Both the position numbers and the translations under genes were made by a program. From Actinomycetota bacterium (lineage in GTDB: Bacteria > Actinomycetota > Acidimicrobiia > Acidimicrobiales > Microtrichaceae): a DNA stretch of 64,000 nucleotides. The stretch is taken from contig JADJBW010000002.1 of the NCBI GenBank assembly GCA_016703525.1, positions 269,131 to 333,130 on the forward strand, written 5' to 3'. Shown in pieces: positions 27,934 through 37,201 of the stretch. The notes beneath the pieces are model-generated. The model did no database searches and was not told the origin of the DNA. It saw only the letters and a list, made by a program, of their open reading frames with translations. The first letter of the stretch is position 1. Each line of letters starts with the position of its first letter.

Positions 27934-29256
27934 TTATGCGGCTTGGGCTGGTGTCCAGGTGATGCCGTGGCGTTGTGAGTAGATCACCCGTCCGGCGGGG
28001 GTGATCCATCGGAACACGATCGCGTCGGGCTCGTTCGGATCGGTCCAGCGTTGCATCAACCATCCGGGCCTGTGGGTGACCCGATGGTGATGACGGCACA
28101 GCAACGCGAGCCATTCGATATCGGTCGGCCCGCCCTCAGCCGGATTCGCGGTGTTCCACTCGTCGACATGGTGGGCGTCGGTGCCGACGGCTTTGCGGGT
28201 ACACCCGTCGAACACACACCCGCCGTCGCGCACGGTCAACGCGCGTCGTTGATGCCGGTTCGCGTACCGCAACAGATGCCCGGCACGCAGCACGTCACCG
28301 CGTTCGGTGACCTCGAACGGCCGGAGCAGCCCCGCCGCCAAAACCCACCGGATGATCGTCGCCGACAACGGTGTCCCATCGCCATCAGCGAGTTCACCGG
28401 TATCCGCGTTGTAGAGCACAACGACTTCGGGTTCGACCACCCCGGCGGAACCCTGTTTGTGTGCCGCCGCGCCGGCGTCGAACAGCTCCGCGAGGGCTTC
28501 CGCGGCGAGTTGACCGTTCCCAGGGATGTCGATTTCACCGTCGGACACCCGCGCGTCAGCCGCGTAGCGGTCACGGATCTGTTGGGTGTGCGCGGTCAAC
28601 ACCGATTTGATGATCAACGCGAGTTCGCCGACGAACTGGCCGTTGAGATGCAAGGTCCCGTCGAACCCGGTGGAGAACGACAGATGATTGTTCGCCGGGT
28701 CCGCCGCGGGGTCGTAACCGCCGTCGACATCGAGGCGTTCCGCGATGCGGCGCACCGCACGGGCCCAGTCATCGAACGTCGCGACCGTCGCGAGGTCAAC
28801 AAGTTCGGGAACAACTTGGGCGAGCAGCCCGCCGATACGCGGGTTCGCGGCACGGAGGAACACTTCGACGTGGTGCCAGGCGATATCACCGCGAGCCAAC
28901 GCGGCGTGGAGATCGGGAAACTCGACGACCAGGCGGCGTGACGTTCGCACCAGCACCCGCGAGGGGCCGGATCCGAGTTTCGACGTCGCCGCAACCCATC
29001 CGGCGGTGGTGTGGCCGTGTTCGAGGTCACACACCTTCGAACGATCCGCCGCGACCAACAGTTCGGCACGTCGGGCGTCGAGTCGACGGCGTTCGGTTTC
29101 CCATTCGACCAGTTCGACCAGCACCGGGTCGGTGACCGGCGCCAACCGCAACCGCGCCCGTTCCGGCAACCCCGAATCAACCAACCCCGAATCGGCCACG
29201 CCGCCATCGCGGCGGTTGTCGTCTCGGTTGTCGTGGGTGTTGGGCCCGCCAGCCAT
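27934..29256 (-). CDS. DUF222 / HNH endonuclease domain protein (13E12-type)
   Basis: A 440-residue protein of the actinobacterial DUF222-HNH family, called 13E12 repeat proteins in mycobacteria. The N-terminal DUF222 domain has ELVEWETERRRLDARRAELL and WVAATSKLGSGPSRVLVRTSRRL. The C-terminal HNH nuclease shows RHQRRALTVRDGGCVFDGC and DAHHVDEWNTANPAEGGPTD, then LCRHHHRVTHRPGW, complete with the two Cys and the HH pair. ATG 29256 is chosen because TACAGT lies six bases upstream. A perfect actinobacterial SOS box sits just before this -10, so DNA-damage induction is likely. Its biological role is unknown; nuclease activity is inferred from the intact motif. Confidence 0.88.
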   Translation of the reverse strand: MAGGPNTHDNRDDNRRDGGVADSGLVDSGLPERARLRLAPVTDPVLVELVEWETERRRLDARRAELLVAADRSKVCDLEHGHTTAGWVAATSKLGSGPSRVLVRTSRRLVVEFPDLHAALARGDIAWHHVEVFLRAANPRIGGLLAQVVPELVDLATVATFDDWARAVRRIAERLDVDGGYDPAADPANNHLSFSTGFDGTLHLNGQFVGELALIIKSVLTAHTQQIRDRYAADARVSDGEIDIPGNGQLAAEALAELFDAGAAAHKQGSAGVVEPEVVVLYNADTGELADGDGTPLSATIIRWVLAAGLLRPFEVTERGDVLRAGHLLRYANRHQRRALTVRDGGCVFDGCTRKAVGTDAHHVDEWNTANPAEGGPTDIEWLALLCRHHHRVTHRPGWLMQRWTDPNEPDAIVFRWITPAGRVIYSQRHGITWTPAQAA

Positions 29257-29268
29257 GCCGCAACTGTA
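29257..29268 (-). promoter_or_regulatory. Leaderless-type promoter of the HNH gene
   Basis: On the minus strand TACAGT (29268-29263) lies six bases before ATG 29256. The SOS box abuts its upstream side. Confidence 0.6.
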
Positions 29269-29270
29269 CA

Positions 29271-29284
29271 CGAACGTGCGTTCG
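29271..29284. promoter_or_regulatory. SOS (LexA) box upstream of the HNH gene
   Basis: CGAACGTGCGTTCG matches the Gram-positive/actinobacterial LexA consensus CGAACRNRYGTTYG at every position. It lies two bases upstream of the HNH -10 box, where LexA would block transcription. Confidence 0.8.
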
Positions 29285-29287
29285 CGC

Positions 29288-29303
29288 TGCAACACATGTT
29301 CGA
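29288..29303. promoter_or_regulatory. Second, half-degenerate SOS-like site
   Basis: TGCAACACATGTTCGA contains one perfect half site (GTTCGA) with correct four-base centre and a degenerate other half (TGCAAC for TCGAAC). It sits three bases from the perfect box and could give cooperative LexA binding. Confidence 0.4.
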
Positions 29304-29629
29304 GTATTCTCTCCACGCGTCAAAGCGGCCACCAACGGTCGCCGGGCCGCAGCGGTCGGACTCGCACCCGCTGTCTGCGACCGGATCGTTCGAGTAGCCC
29401 AGACTCCCTGCCCGGCCAGCCCAGCCGTTCGGTCGAGACCACGTAGCGCACGCTCAAGAGCATGCCGATCGTGCCGCAACGCCACCTCGGGGATGCCGTC
29501 CGGGTCGCAGCGGAGCCAATCGGCACATCCGGCCGGGAGTCGAGTCAGATGGACGCGGTTCGGCGGCCCGCGGCGCCGCTCGGGAGGAGTTCGAGCGGGA
29601 CCAGGTTCTTGCACCGAGGGGGAAGGAAC
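29304..29629. other. Intergenic region without a supported gene
   Basis: Between the SOS-like sites and the MFS gene stop there are only short overlapping frames on both strands, with no family motif, no start signal and no convincing codon pattern. No tRNA-like fold was identified with confidence. It may contain the 3' untranslated region of the MFS transcript. Confidence 0.5.
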
Positions 29630-30901
29630 TCAGGGGGCCGCAGGCGACCCGGCGCCGGCGGCGGGCTGGGTGAGCAGGCCCAACGCCGCGCCCAGCAGCG
29701 TCGCGACGATGGCGGCGACCCCGAACACCGAGTAGAGCGTGGTGGACCCGGCGTTCGCCGCGATCACGCCGGCGAGCAGGGTGCCCGGGAGCACCGTCGC
29801 CGAGAGCACCAGTCGCGTCAGCATGGAGAGTCGGCCCTGGACATCGACGGCGAAGGCGAGGTGGCGTGTTGCGCCGAGGACGCTTGCTCCGACCGCGAGC
29901 GCTCCGCCGCCGGCGAAGAACACCACCAGCGCAACCGGCCACGACGGCGCGAGGCCCATTGTCGTAACGCCCACTCCGATCACGGCGGTGGCGCCGAGCA
30001 CGGCGACCGGGCGAACCTGCTCGACGCGTCCGAGCAGTGCGCCGACGACCACCCCGCCGACGCCCATGAGCGAGTACGTCAGGCCGATCTCGGCGGTCGA
30101 GAGGTGCAGAACCTTGGTTGCGTACGGCGCGAACTGGCTCCCGAAACAGACGGTTACGAGGTTCGCGATCGCCATCACGACGAGGATTCGCCAGTAGCCG
30201 TTCTCGCGACGGATCTCTCGCAACAACGCGGTCATCGACCCGGCCCGCGAGACGGCGTCGTCGGGCGCGCTCGCGGTGTCGGGCGTCGGGTCGACGACGG
30301 CCGAACGCACCACGAAGCGACCCATCGCAAGGGTGCCGATCGCGGCGACCGAGAACGAGAGCGCGTCGATGCCGAGCGCGAGCCCCGTACCGACGGCGGT
30401 CGCAACGCCGGCGATGATCGAACCGACCACGTGCCCGATCCCGTCGGAGACGGCGAATCGGCCGTTCGCGGCGACGCGGAGGCGCTCGGGGAGCAGCGCC
30501 GCGACCATCACGTTCTCGGCGCCGTCATGGAGATTGCGGAGGCACCCCAGGAGGAAGCCGACGGCGGGGAGCAGCGCCAGCGGCGGGGTGTCGACGACAA
30601 ACCAGACAGCGGTGCCGGTGAGCAGCGCTGCTCGGCCGAGATCGGCGGCGATCATGGTCGCCCGGGGCATCCAACGATCGGCCAGTGCGCCCAGCCAGAT
30701 CCCGAGCAGCATCGTCGCGACCAACTCGGAGAACTCGACGACGCCGACGTAGAACGCGGAGTCGGTGAGCGCGAGTGCGGCGAGGGGGAACGCGACGATC
30801 GAGAACCAGTCGCCCGTGAACGAGGCCAGTTGACCGACCCAATACCGGTTGAACTGTCGCCAGGACGCGTCGGTCGAGCGTGGCGTGTCGCCGGTCAGCA
30901 C
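29630..30901 (-). CDS. MFS transporter
   Basis: A 423-residue major facilitator of the enterobactin-exporter/MFS_3-like group with about eleven or twelve membrane helices. It shows FNRYWVGQLASFTGDWFSIVAFP at the start, a loop-2 motif LGALADRWMPRATMIAADLGRA, and a C-terminal half beginning ILVVMAIANLVTVCFGSQF. It starts at GTG 30901, four bases after the FHA gene stop, suggesting coupled expression. It probably exports a drug or metabolite; the substrate is unknown. Confidence 0.88.
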   Translation of the reverse strand: MLTGDTPRSTDASWRQFNRYWVGQLASFTGDWFSIVAFPLAALALTDSAFYVGVVEFSELVATMLLGIWLGALADRWMPRATMIAADLGRAALLTGTAVWFVVDTPPLALLPAVGFLLGCLRNLHDGAENVMVAALLPERLRVAANGRFAVSDGIGHVVGSIIAGVATAVGTGLALGIDALSFSVAAIGTLAMGRFVVRSAVVDPTPDTASAPDDAVSRAGSMTALLREIRRENGYWRILVVMAIANLVTVCFGSQFAPYATKVLHLSTAEIGLTYSLMGVGGVVVGALLGRVEQVRPVAVLGATAVIGVGVTTMGLAPSWPVALVVFFAGGGALAVGASVLGATRHLAFAVDVQGRLSMLTRLVLSATVLPGTLLAGVIAANAGSTTLYSVFGVAAIVATLLGAALGLLTQPAAGAGSPAAP

Positions 30902-30905
30902 TCGG

Positions 30906-31502
30906 TCAGGCCCGGCGTCGGGTAACGCGCCACTCCTGTGCGCGGACGGCCAGTGTCTCTTTGTTTCGCTCCGCCGTACCGACCAACTCGAACTTGTCGT
31001 AGAGCTGTTGGAGCATCATCTTGACCGCGGCCGCCGAGGTGAACCGTGCCTCCGCAACCTCTTTCACCGTGGCGAGCCGCGGGGTCGCACGTCCGCTGTC
31101 GTAGTGCATGAAGAGCAGCTCCAGCACCTCGGTCTCGGCGGGGGTGAGCCGCACGCTGCGCTCGACAACGCGGCGAACCGTCGGCTCGCTCGGCTCGATC
31201 TCCTCGGGATCGAGGAGGAACCGGTACTGCGCCGCTCCGCCCAGATCGATCACCGAGCCGTGCTCGAGCGGGTGGGGCTGCCACGGCCGGAGCGACGTGA
31301 TGTCGATCGCGGTGCCGTTGGTCGACCCGAGGTCGACCAGCCGCCAGGTGCCGGCCTCTCGTTCGAGTCGGGCATGCGCTCGGCTGACCTCCGTGAGGTC
31401 GATCACAACGTCGTTGTCGCCGGCGCGGCCGATCGTGACGACCGCGTCGTCGACGCTGATCTCGCGTCCCGTTTCGTCGCTCAGTCGCTGAAGCCGTGCC
31501 AC
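30906..31502 (-). CDS. FHA-domain protein with a C-terminal helix-turn-helix-like region
   Basis: A 198-residue protein. Residues 1-95 form a forkhead-associated phosphothreonine-binding domain with TIGRAGDNDVVIDL, EVSRAHARLERE and LVDLGSTNGTAID, all the conserved Gly, Arg, Ser, His and Asn residues being present. The C-terminal half reads LTPAETEVLELLFMHYDSG and FTSAAAVKMMLQQLYDKFELVGT, resembling a LuxR-like or winged-helix DNA-binding segment. It may be a phosphorylation-controlled regulator. GTG 31502 has a TACATT box eight bases upstream. MFS follows by four bases. Confidence 0.85.
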   Translation of the reverse strand: MARLQRLSDETGREISVDDAVVTIGRAGDNDVVIDLTEVSRAHARLEREAGTWRLVDLGSTNGTAIDITSLRPWQPHPLEHGSVIDLGGAAQYRFLLDPEEIEPSEPTVRRVVERSVRLTPAETEVLELLFMHYDSGRATPRLATVKEVAEARFTSAAAVKMMLQQLYDKFELVGTAERNKETLAVRAQEWRVTRRRA

Positions 31503-31516
31503 TGCGCCCCAATGTA
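31503..31516 (-). promoter_or_regulatory. Leaderless-type promoter of the FHA gene
   Basis: On the minus strand TACATT (31516-31511) lies eight bases before GTG 31502. Confidence 0.5.
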
Positions 31517-31548
31517 CCGATGGCTCCTCTGCCCGTCACCGGGTGTTC

Positions 31549-32223
31549 TCACTCAGAGTTCGACCAGATCAGCACGGTGGATCGGTCGCTCACTCGGTTC
31601 GCGGGAATGGTCCCGGTGGGGCTGCGGAGCGCCTCGAGCGCGTTGGACTTGCCGGCTCCGGTGACCAGAAAGATGCGTTGCCGCGCGCGATTGATGCACG
31701 GCACCGTGAGGGTCATGCGGCGCCGACCGTCGAACGGTTCGCTGAGTGCTACGTCGCGGTCGGTCACGTCCATCAACGGGTCGCCGCTGTGCCAGCTCGC
31801 GGTGTGCCCGTCGGAACCCAATCCGAGGTGGACGATGTCGAGTACGCCGCCGCAGAGATCCTGCAGGCTCGCTGCGTACCGGGCGGCCGCGGCATCGAGG
31901 TCATCGGAGGTGACGTCCATGAGGTGCACGTGATCGGACGGAAGGTGGGCGTGGGCGATCAGCGAGGCCTGGAGTCCGGTGGCATTGCGGTCGGGGTGCC
32001 CATCGGGGGCGACCCGCTCGTCGACCTGCCACAGGTGGACCCGGGACCAATCGAGGGGATGGTCGGCCAGCTGGTGAAGCACCAGCCAGGGCGTCTTCCC
32101 GCCCGACAGCGCCAGGTGGCAGGTCCCGCGGGTCTCGACCGATGTGCGGATCGACCCCGCCATGAGGCGGGCGGCGGCAACGGCGAAGCCGTCCGAGTTG
32201 AGCCGGTGTTCCTCGATGGTCAC
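31549..32223 (-). CDS. pgl: 6-Phosphogluconolactonase
   Basis: A 224-residue NagB-like lactonase of the oxidative pentose phosphate pathway. The motif series is complete: CHLALSGGKTPWLVL, HLWQVDERVAPDGHPDRNA, HLGLGSDGHTASWHSGDP and RMTLTVPCINRARQRIFLVTG. It hydrolyses 6-phosphogluconolactone to 6-phosphogluconate in the cytoplasm. It starts at GTG 32223, 20 bases after the kelch gene, without glucose-6-phosphate dehydrogenase beside it in this window. Confidence 0.92.
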   Translation of the reverse strand: MTIEEHRLNSDGFAVAAARLMAGSIRTSVETRGTCHLALSGGKTPWLVLHQLADHPLDWSRVHLWQVDERVAPDGHPDRNATGLQASLIAHAHLPSDHVHLMDVTSDDLDAAAARYAASLQDLCGGVLDIVHLGLGSDGHTASWHSGDPLMDVTDRDVALSEPFDGRRRMTLTVPCINRARQRIFLVTGAGKSNALEALRSPTGTIPANRVSDRSTVLIWSNSE

Positions 32224-32243
32224 TGATTCACCAAGTCCCTTCG

Positions 32244-33254
32244 TCAGGCGGCGGTCACGGCAACGACGGCGGCCGAGGCCGTCGGGGTCGCGCCACCCAC
32301 TACGTACGCCGTGTCGCCGATGACCGCAACGGCGGCGTCGGACAGCGCTTTGGGAAGCTTGCCCACATCGGTGAACGTGTTGTCGATCGGGTTGATCCGC
32401 ATGATCGTGGCCGTCCGGCTGTCACCAGAGCGGCCGCCGGCGACGAACACCGCGCCGCCGAGCGAGAACGCGACGGCCCGGTTGAGCGGCGTGCCGAGGT
32501 TGGCGACGCCGGTGACGGTTCCTGTCGCCAGCTCGACCCGCTGCACCGCGGTGAGCGGCGCCTGCTCCCACTCGCCACCGACGACCCACGCGGTCTCGCC
32601 CACGATCGCGACGGCCGCGTTGCGCGCGGGCGCGTTGAGCTCGGCGACCGTTTCGAAATTCGACCCGTCCGTGGTCTTGAGCACGTCGTTCATCGGGTCC
32701 TTTCCGCTGAACCCGCCGAAGATGTAGATCGCCCTGCCGTCCGACGAGCGCACCGCCGTGGCGCCGGTTCGAGGCTCGGGAAGGCGGCCAACCGTCGCGA
32801 CCTTGCCGTCGGGCGTGATCTTCGACACCTCGCCGTACACCGTGTTGCCCTTCGCCCCGCCGAAGACGAACACGGCGCCGTCGAGCGCGGCAACGGCTGC
32901 GTCGTGCACCGCGTTCGGGAGTTCGCCGAACTCCGACGATTTGCCCGTCGTCGGGTCGAACGACCAGATGGTCGCGGTGGACGACAGGTCGGCGTCGAGC
33001 CCGCCCGGAACGATGATCTCCGAGCCGAGCGCTGCCGCGGCGGTCTGCGATCGCGCCGCGCCGAGGCCATTGTTGAGCGAGGCCGAGCTGGCGGTCGTGG
33101 GCAGCGCGACCTGGGCGACCTTCGTGGTGGGCGACACTGACTTCTCCGTGGTCGTGGTCGTCGACCTCACGCACGTGCACTCGTCGCTGCCGGAGCACGA
33201 CCAGAACAGCACGACGATCACCAACACGACGCCGACGGTGCGTGCGAGCCGCAT
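32244..33254 (-). CDS. Membrane-anchored or lipoprotein kelch-repeat protein
   Basis: A 336-residue exported protein with a membrane anchor (MRLARTVGVVLVIVVLFWSC, possibly a lipobox FWSC), a short Thr/Ser linker (RSTTTTTEKSVSPTT), and five or six kelch-like propeller repeats. Examples are AAVAALDGAVFVFGGAKG, DGRAIYIFGGFSG, AAVAIVGETAWVVGG, AVAFSLGGAVFVAGGRSG and AAVAVIGDTAYVVGG. These form a beta-propeller of unknown ligand. The frame stays open upstream to ATG 33503, giving an Arg/Ser/Pro-rich tail of 83 residues that would be cytoplasmic; that longer start is a real possibility. The gene precedes pgl by 20 bases. Confidence 0.8.
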   Translation of the reverse strand: MRLARTVGVVLVIVVLFWSCSGSDECTCVRSTTTTTEKSVSPTTKVAQVALPTTASSASLNNGLGAARSQTAAAALGSEIIVPGGLDADLSSTATIWSFDPTTGKSSEFGELPNAVHDAAVAALDGAVFVFGGAKGNTVYGEVSKITPDGKVATVGRLPEPRTGATAVRSSDGRAIYIFGGFSGKDPMNDVLKTTDGSNFETVAELNAPARNAAVAIVGETAWVVGGEWEQAPLTAVQRVELATGTVTGVANLGTPLNRAVAFSLGGAVFVAGGRSGDSRTATIMRINPIDNTFTDVGKLPKALSDAAVAVIGDTAYVVGGATPTASAAVVAVTAA

Positions 33255-33380
33255 GATGCGCCGCTGCGACCATTGCGCTGACCGGCGAGGCGCCGGTCGA
33301 CCGCGCGCTCCGGAGGATCGGCCGGGCGACCGAGCCGGCGTACGCGACGCACCGCGCGAGGGCGCGCGGGAGGGGCGAGC

Positions 33381-33428
33381 GCGGGAGGAGGAGCGCGAGG
33401 GCGCGCGGGAGGAGGAGCGCGAGGGCGC
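33381..33428. repeat. 24-bp tandem repeat, two copies
   Basis: A 24-base unit starting GCGGGAGGAGGAGCGCGAGG occurs at 33381 and again at 33405. On the minus strand, in the kelch frame, each unit encodes APSRSSSR, so the period keeps the frame open. Confidence 0.75.
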
Positions 33429-33647
33429 GCGACGGGTCGGCGCCGAACCACCAGCGGGTCGGCGCGGTCGAGCACCTCCGGGAGTTCGGGACGACGGCGC
33501 CATGCGTTGGCCATTCTGCCAGCCCACCGATACCCGGCCGCGGCATCCGCCCGATGTCGGTTGAGCCGACATCTCCGCCGATGGTGTGAAAGCGTGGAGC
33601 GGTGGTGTAGCCGCCGGGCATGCGGCGAGGGGAGAAGGAGCGATCGG

Positions 33648-34412
33648 ATGGGCGAGGTGTTGAAGCCACCCACGAAACGGGAGACGAACCGGCTGGCGCG
33701 GTCGAAGCTGTTCATCGACACCGCTATGTCCATCGTGACCAACGAGGGGTTCGATGCGCTGACCATGGCGCGCCTGGCGTCTGATCTCGACGCGGCGATC
33801 GGCGCGGTCTATCGCTACTTCCCGTCGAAGGGAGCGCTCGTCGCCGAGGTGCAGCGGGAGGCGATCGAACGGCTCACATCGAGCTATCTCCTGGGACGCG
33901 AGCGCAGCGATCGGTTCTTCGCCGACGCGGCCTTGAGCGGCGAGGAACTCGCGGTCGCGCGGCTCGTCTACTTCGGTCGCTTCCTGTGTCGCACGTCGGT
34001 CGACTACCCGCAGGAGTTCCAGCTGCTGCAAATGCTCATCAGCGACTACCGCATCCTCCTCCCGCTCGAGGAAGGCATGCGTGTGCTGCCCTCTGCGTTG
34101 CACCTGCTGGGACGCGCGTACGACTGCATCGAGGCGGCGATGGCGGTGGGAGCGGTGAGCGATGCCGACTCGATGAAGCGCGTGGTGATCTTCGCCGCGT
34201 CGGTGACCGGGGTGCTCGTGCTGTCGCGGCTCGACCGATACGACGCGGACCTCTTCGACGGCGTCGCGCTCGCGCATCTGCTGATGTGTGATCTGTTCGT
34301 CGGATGGGGAGCGTCCGCCGACGTCGTGGCCAAGACCATGACGCTCGTCGATCAACTCGGCGAGGTCGCTCCGCTCGCGCCTCCGATCGCTCCGGTTCCG
34401 GCGGCCGTATAG
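33648..34412 (+). CDS. TetR-family transcriptional regulator
   Basis: A 254-residue TetR repressor. The DNA-binding domain is LFIDTAMSIVTNEGFDALTMARLASDLDAAIGAVYRYFPSKGALVAEVQ. The C-terminal region contains FLCRTSVDYPQEFQLLQMLISDYR and a long helical ligand domain. ATG 33648 is supported by an AGGAG ribosome site seven bases upstream, one of the clearest in the window. It is divergent from the kelch gene and upstream of the GGDEF-EAL gene; its targets are not evident. Confidence 0.9.
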   Translation: MGEVLKPPTKRETNRLARSKLFIDTAMSIVTNEGFDALTMARLASDLDAAIGAVYRYFPSKGALVAEVQREAIERLTSSYLLGRERSDRFFADAALSGEELAVARLVYFGRFLCRTSVDYPQEFQLLQMLISDYRILLPLEEGMRVLPSALHLLGRAYDCIEAAMAVGAVSDADSMKRVVIFAASVTGVLVLSRLDRYDADLFDGVALAHLLMCDLFVGWGASADVVAKTMTLVDQLGEVAPLAPPIAPVPAAV

Positions 34413-34475
34413 CGCGCATCTGCGGGGCCATCGCTGAACGGTTCAGGTCGGTTGCCGATGTGTCGATGAAGCAGC

Positions 34476-37194
34476 GTGCATCCCCTGGCCCGCCGACTCC
34501 GCCGAGCGTTGAGCGTCCGCGCCGTGTTCGTGCTCGTGGCTCTGGTGCCGGTGCTCTCGATCGGTGCCCTCGCAACCGGCTCGGTGGTGAACGCGTCGAA
34601 CCGCCTCCGGGCCAGTAGCGAGGTCGGCCGGCTCAGCCGCGAGGTGCGCACACTGGTGACGATCGAGAGCGATCTCGCGATCGAGTCCTACTGGGCACGC
34701 GCCCAGGTGAGCGTGCGTGCGGCGGGCCTCGACGAGGGTCTGGTGACCTTGCTCCTCGGCGACGAGCTGGTCCTGCGGGTGCGCACCGCCATGACATCGA
34801 TCGATCGGGAGTACCGCCGACTGGGCTACGAGCGCGAGGCGGACGAGCTCCACGAGTTGCGGCTCACCACGGCCTCGATGGTCGGCCCGCGCGACGTTGG
34901 GCGCGCCTACGCGGAGGCGACCGCCCGGGTCCGTTCGCAGATCGATACCCGGCTGGAACTCCTCGACGTGTGGGCCGGAGCGTCGACCACGCCGACGGCG
35001 CTGTCGCGTTCTGTCCGGTTGGTGAAGGCGACGGCCGACCTGCGCGCGGCGGCCTTCGCGCTGCCCGAGGTGTCCTTCGCGTACCGCGTGCCGATCGACG
35101 GCACCGACTCGACGCTGGTGTCGGTCGCCTCGGCCTACGCGCTCTATCAGCACCTGGTTTCGATCGTGGACCGGTCCGTCGGCAACGACCGAGGGTTCGA
35201 TCGGTCATGGGATCGGTTCCGGGCCGATGACGACTCGGCCTGGCTCGAAGCCTTTGTCGAGGCGACGATGGCCACCTCGGCGGCGGCCGCGCCGAGCGAC
35301 GGGGTGTCGCTCGCCGGTCTGAGCGATCTCCAGGTGAGCGCCGATGCGTTCGATCGGGCGCTGAAGGGCGCATCCGAGACCCTGCCGGTGGTGGACGCTG
35401 CGGCCGGTCAGCTCGCTGCACGCGCGACGATCGCCGGCCGACTGGCATCGGGCGAGCAGCGCCACGCCGTGATCGCTGCGCTCACGATGCTCGCGGCAGC
35501 GATCTCATCGTTGGTGCTGGCGAGCCGTTGGATGATCTCGGCGTCGCGGAGCTTGGCTGCCGCGGCGTCGGAGATGCGCGACGGCGACCTCGACGTGACC
35601 GCCCCGGCGCGAGGGCCGCGGGAGATGCGCATCGCGGCTCGGGCGCTCAACGAGGCGGCGGCGCAGCTCCGCCTGGTGGAGCGGCAGGCGGAGGCCCTCG
35701 CACGCGGCCGCCTCGACGACGAGAGCCTCGTGCAACGCGCCGCCGGACGTCTCGGGACTTCGCTGCATGGCGCGGTCAGCCGCCTGGCAGCCGTGATGGT
35801 CGAGCGCGAGCAGCTCCGCCGGCGCCTGTCGCACGAAGCGACCCACGACAGCCTGACCGGGCTCGCGAACCGAGCGGCGCTCATCACGCATCTCGACGAC
35901 GCGCTCGTGCGGGTTCGCGAACACGACCGCACGCTCGCGGTGCTGATGGTCGACCTCGACTCGTTCAAGGCGGTCAACGATCTGCACGGTCACGCCGCAG
36001 GCGACGTGCTGCTGAAGGCTGTGGCCGAACGACTGGTCGCGTCGGTGCGCCATGGTGATCGGGTCGGGAGGCTCGGCGGCGACGAATTCGTGGTCGTGCT
36101 CAACTCGGTCGCCGACGCCGACGAGGCGCTCGTGATCGCCGACCGGGTGCGCCGCGATCGCTCGGCCGGTGGTCATCGACGACTTCGAGGTGCGCCCCGG
36201 CTGTTCCGTGGGGGTGGCGCTCTCGGGTGGCGATATGTCGTCGTTCGCATCGAGCGAGCTGAACGACCTGCTCCGCGACGCCGACCTGGCGTTGTACCGG
36301 GCGAAGGAAGACCCCGAACTCGGTGTCGTGCTGTGCGACGACCAACTGCGCGACGAGGTGAATCGGCTCACGGTCGTGGAGTCTCGGCTGCACGATGCGA
36401 TTCGCGACGACCATTTGGAGCTGCATTACCAGCAGGTGGTTGACGGCGCGACCGGCGCGACGCTCGGCGTCGAGGCGCTCGTGCGTTGGCGAGACGGGGC
36501 CACGCTCGTGCCGCCCGACCTTTTCATTCCGATCGCGGAGCGCAGCGAACTCATCCTCGAACTCGATCGGTGGGTCCTCGACGCGGCGGTCGCCCAGGCG
36601 GCGCGCTGGGCGAACGAGCCGCGACTCGGCCACCTGACATTCGCGGTCAACCTGTCGTCGCGGCACGTGCTCGCTCGGTCGTTGGTCGGGCAGATCCGCA
36701 GCGCACTCGCTCGGCATCGCGTCGACCCGTCGCGGCTCATCATCGAGGTCACCGAGTCGGCGCTCCTCAACGACCTGGAAGCGGCGGCCGAGACGCTCGG
36801 GCAGCTTCGTGCGATGGGCGTGTGCGTCGCGATCGACGACTTCGGCACGGGGTACACCTCCATCGCGCATCTGCGTGGGCTGCCGATCGACATCTTGAAA
36901 ATCGACCGGAGCTTCGTGTCGAACATCGATCGCTTCGACGACCGCACCCTCATCAAGTTGATCGTCGAGACCGGACATCTCCTGGGATGCGTGGTGATCG
37001 CCGAGGGCGTCGAGACCCCGCACCAGGAGGCGGTGCTTCGATCGCTCGGCGTCGACCAGATCCAGGGGTACCTGATCGGACCGCCGATCCCTCCGAGCGA
37101 GATGGTGATCGCGCTCGCCCGCGGTGCGCTCGTCGCGGCGGAACAGTTGCCGACGTCGGGGATTGCTCAGGGCGTCGGCGTCAGCGGTCGATGA
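34476..37194 (+). CDS. Membrane GGDEF-EAL cyclic-di-GMP enzyme, frameshifted
   Basis: The gene encodes a membrane sensor of about 905 residues for c-di-GMP turnover. A first membrane helix (VRAVFVLVALVPVLSIGAL) precedes an extracytoplasmic helical domain of about 290 residues like NIT-type sensor domains. A second helix (AVIAALTMLAAAISSLVLAS), a HAMP-like linker, a GGDEF domain and an EAL domain follow. The cyclase site GGDEF is intact, with an RHGD inhibitory site five residues before it. The EAL domain keeps VEALVRW, NLSSRH, EVTES, DDFGTGY, LKIDRSFV and AEGVET, so both activities are plausible. One surplus base near 36153 shifts the frame within the GGDEF C-terminus (VIADRVR to AIARPVVIDDFE). 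GTG 34476 is the start. SpoIID-like gene follows by seven bases. Confidence 0.87.
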
Positions 37195-37201
37195 GTCACG
37201 C

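Noticed and set aside
29304..29629. tRNA-like sequence on the minus strand of this gap
   Set aside because: A stretch resembling a T-arm could be seen, but no acceptor stem or anticodon arm could be folded with it.
33504..34355. Upstream part of the long minus-strand frame containing the kelch gene
   Set aside because: Beyond ATG 33503 the frame runs antisense to the TetR gene with no start signal or motif; only the section from 33503 downstream is a possible extension.
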